This document shows, piece by piece, positions 61,984 through 64,000 of a stretch of DNA of 64,000 nucleotides. The position numbers and the translations under genes are program-made. The stretch comes from Mycobacterium aquaticum (lineage in GTDB: Bacteria > Actinomycetota > Actinomycetes > Mycobacteriales > Mycobacteriaceae). The stretch covers positions 1-64,000 of the forward strand of contig NZ_MVHF01000019.1 of the NCBI RefSeq assembly GCF_002086485.1, in the 5' to 3' direction. Position 1 is the first letter of the stretch; every line of letters starts with the position of its first letter. The notes below the pieces were generated by a model, which was given only the letters and a program-made list of their open reading frames with translations, was not told where the DNA came from and did no database searches.

Positions 61984-62943
61984 TTACCCGATCGGCGTGG
62001 GCGGCAGCTCGCCGCGGAGCACGGCGAGGGCGTTGTCGGCGGCCAGCGTCGCCATGGCGGTTCGCGTCTCGATGGTGGCTGAGCCGAGATGCGGCACGAG
62101 CGCGACGTTTCCGAGCTCAAGCAGCTCGGGATGCACCTCGGGCTCCCGCTCGAAGACGTCGAGACCCGCGCCGGCGATGGTGCCGTCACGCAACGCGGTG
62201 GCCAGCGCCGCCTCGTCGACGATCGGGCCACGCGCCGTATTGACGAGGTAGGCGGAGCTCTTCATCGCGGAGAGCTGCTCGGCACCGATCAGGTGATGGG
62301 TGGCCGGCCCGTAGGGGCAGTGCAGCGAGACGACGTCCGAGACCGCCAGCAGCTCATCGAGGTCAACCCGGCGCGCGCCGAGCTCGGCCGCGACGTCGGG
62401 ATCGATCTCGCTGCGCGACTGGTAGACGACATCCATGCCGAACGCCTTGGCACGGCGGGCGGTCGCCTGGCCGATGCCACCCATGCCCACGATGCCCAGG
62501 GTCTTGCCCTGCAGGCCGGTGCCGAGCAGGAAGAACATGCCCCACTTCCACGGCTGGCGGTCGCGGATGATGCGCTCACCTTCACCGAGTCGGCGCGTGG
62601 CCATGAGGATGAGGGCGAACGCGATGTCGGCGGTCGCCTCTGTCAGCACGCCGGGCGTGTTCGTCGCAACCACGCCGCGCTCCCGGCACGCCGCGACGTC
62701 GATGTTGTCGTAGCCCACGGCCACGTTCGCGACGACCTTGAGCTGAGGGCCTGCGGCGTCGAGCAGCTCGCCGTCGACGCGTTCGGTGAGCAGGGTCAGG
62801 ATGGCGTCGGCGCCGGCCACGCTGCGCAGCAACTCATCGCGGCTGATCGACTCCGGACCCGGCCACGCGTCGACCTCGTGCTCGACGCGCAGCTTCTCGA
62901 TGGCAGCGTCCGGAACTCGCCCGGTGACCACGACCCGGCTCAT
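61984..62943 (-). CDS. D-2-hydroxyacid dehydrogenase (glyoxylate/hydroxypyruvate reductase-like)
   Basis: A 319-residue NAD(P)-dependent dehydrogenase. Cofactor motif GIVGMGGIGQATARRAKAFG, catalytic Arg in VNTARGPIVDE, Glu in DVFEREPEV and His in PHLGSATIETR. N-terminal VVVTGRVPDAAIEKL is typical of GyaR/GhrB. It reduces glyoxylate, hydroxypyruvate or a related 2-oxoacid. ATG 62943 overlaps the aminotransferase stop (ATGA), so a 2-oxoacid made by transamination is probably its substrate. Confidence 0.92.
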   Translation of the reverse strand: MSRVVVTGRVPDAAIEKLRVEHEVDAWPGPESISRDELLRSVAGADAILTLLTERVDGELLDAAGPQLKVVANVAVGYDNIDVAACRERGVVATNTPGVLTEATADIAFALILMATRRLGEGERIIRDRQPWKWGMFFLLGTGLQGKTLGIVGMGGIGQATARRAKAFGMDVVYQSRSEIDPDVAAELGARRVDLDELLAVSDVVSLHCPYGPATHHLIGAEQLSAMKSSAYLVNTARGPIVDEAALATALRDGTIAGAGLDVFEREPEVHPELLELGNVALVPHLGSATIETRTAMATLAADNALAVLRGELPPTPIG

Positions 62944-64000
62944 TTGGCGCTGATCCACTCGTTCAGGCGGCCGAGGCCCTCGCGGATGTCGTCGACCTCG
63001 ATGCCCGAGTAGGCCAGACGGATGTACTGGCGCTCCTCGCCCGGCTGGCGGCGGCCGAAGTGCTCGCGCGTGCAGAACGAGACGCCGGTCTGGTGCAGTG
63101 CCACGGCGGCGAAGTCGCCGACCGCGGTGTAACCCATGCGATCCATGGCCTCGGTGACGTCGGGGAACAGGTAGAACGTCGAGTGGGGCACGGCAACATT
63201 CATACCCGGGATGGCGTTCACGGCTTCGCATGCGGCGTCGCGTCGCTCGCGCAGGACCTTGAGCATCTGCTGGACGGGCTCCTGGGTGCCGCGCAGCGCC
63301 TCGATGCCTGCCCACTGCACGTAGTGCGTCGTACATGACTCGTCATTGGTGTTGAGCGTGCTGAACACCTTCGCGAGGTCGACCGGCGCGACGGCACAGC
63401 CGAGGCGTGAGCCGGTCATCGCGAACTTCTTGCTGAACGTGTAGAGGATGACCGTGCGCTCGAGCATGCCGGGAAGCGACGCGATGGAGCTCGACACACC
63501 TTCATAGCGCGTCTCGAAGTAGGCCTCGTCGGAGAGCACCCAGAGATCGTGCTCCTGGGCGAGCTGCGCGATGGCCTCACGCTCGGCTGCCGTCGACTCC
63601 GCTGAGATGGGGTTCTGCAGGTCGTTGTAGATGATCGCCACCGTGTTGGGCGTGATCGAGGCCCGCAGTTGATCGAGGTCGATCGCGAAGCCCTCGTCGG
63701 TGGGGACGTAGCGGTACGGCAGCGCTGTGCCGCCGAGGTACTCGATCTGCGACTCGTAGATCGGGAAGCCCGGGTTCGGGTAGAGCACTTCCTGGCCGGG
63801 GTTCATGACGGTCTGCAGGAACTTCGTGATGACGGGCTTGCCTCCCGTCATCACGACGACGTTGTCGGGGGAGAGGTCGATGCTGCGGGCCGACCCCAGG
63901 TCGTCGGCGAGCGCCTCGCGCAGCTGGGGGATGCCGGGCCCGGGGCAGTAGCCCGTGTAGCCGTCGGCGATCGCCTTGTTCATCGCATCCACGATGTGTG
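62940..64000 (-). CDS. Class I/II PLP-dependent aminotransferase, cut by the window edge
   Basis: At least 352 C-terminal residues of a fold-type-I aminotransferase. Present: YCPGPGIPQLREALADDLG, PNPGFPIYESQIEYLGG, NDLQNPISAEST (the usual NPHNPTG reads NDLQNPIS), DEAYFETRYEG, the PLP Lys in YTFSKKFAMTGSRLG, and a C-terminal Arg region QYIRLAYSG. The start is beyond the right edge. The gene is first in an operon with the 2-hydroxyacid dehydrogenase. The amino acid substrate cannot be told. Confidence 0.9.
   Translation of the reverse strand, partial: HIVDAMNKAIADGYTGYCPGPGIPQLREALADDLGSARSIDLSPDNVVVMTGGKPVITKFLQTVMNPGQEVLYPNPGFPIYESQIEYLGGTALPYRYVPTDEGFAIDLDQLRASITPNTVAIIYNDLQNPISAESTAAEREAIAQLAQEHDLWVLSDEAYFETRYEGVSSSIASLPGMLERTVILYTFSKKFAMTGSRLGCAVAPVDLAKVFSTLNTNDESCTTHYVQWAGIEALRGTQEPVQQMLKVLRERRDAACEAVNAIPGMNVAVPHSTFYLFPDVTEAMDRMGYTAVGDFAAVALHQTGVSFCTREHFGRRQPGEERQYIRLAYSGIEVDDIREGLGRLNEWISAK

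Overview
The window is a GC-rich chromosomal segment from a fast-growing mycobacterium of the Mycolicibacterium type. This rests on gene content and order: pgi, chorismate mutase, uvrD1, an M23 peptidase, sucCD, an F420-dependent luciferase-like oxidoreductase, a 34-kDa-antigen-like membrane protein, perM, purN, purH, and a MoxR/VWA pair follow the order of Rv0946c-Rv0959 of M. tuberculosis. GTG starts, ATGA overlaps and mycobacterial lipoproteins fit. The species cannot be fixed from the sequence alone. I see no rRNA, tRNA, CRISPR array, transposase or phage gene.

Bases 1-12480 are mostly conserved core: pgi (cut at the left edge), a succinate-semialdehyde dehydrogenase, an acyltransferase-3/SGNH membrane protein, an AbiEi/DUF559-like protein, chorismate mutase, UvrD1, a three-gene M23 peptidase/membrane-protein operon, and sucCD with a strong terminator. 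Bases 12480-19750 are an insertion relative to M. tuberculosis: an S9 peptidase, a TetR repressor with two clear palindromic operators, two overlapping ATPase genes, a thiolase-like protein and a PknH-sensor-like lipoprotein. Bases 19750-35900 return to the core and carry two luciferase-like monooxygenases around a KstR-type box, perM, purNH, an LpqN-type lipoprotein, a Ser/Thr kinase with an LpqN-like sensor, the MoxR/VWA pair, a DUF218 protein, a second AbiEi/DUF559-like protein and a HAD phosphatase.

Bases 35900-51830 form an accessory catabolic region that appears to be one regulon. A GntR/FCD regulator (47934-48656) lies among transport and catabolic operons. Five promoter regions carry the same palindrome core, TGTCGACA, in longer related sites: between the MFS transporter and an RbsD-like gene, before a DHDPS-family/proline-racemase-family pair, before the APC permease/aldehyde dehydrogenase operon, before gntR itself, and before the SDR/GMC oxidoreductase operon. 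The enzymes suggest oxidation of a hydroxyproline-like or sugar-acid compound to a semialdehyde and then an acid. The substrate is not known.

Bases 51940-61940 are rich in secreted proteins that I cannot assign to known families: two paralogues with GPWE repeats, two paralogues with AFSALP-type repeats and a shared C-terminal block, and a PE-PPE-like serine-hydrolase candidate. The right end holds a 2-hydroxyacid dehydrogenase translationally coupled to an aminotransferase that runs off the window.
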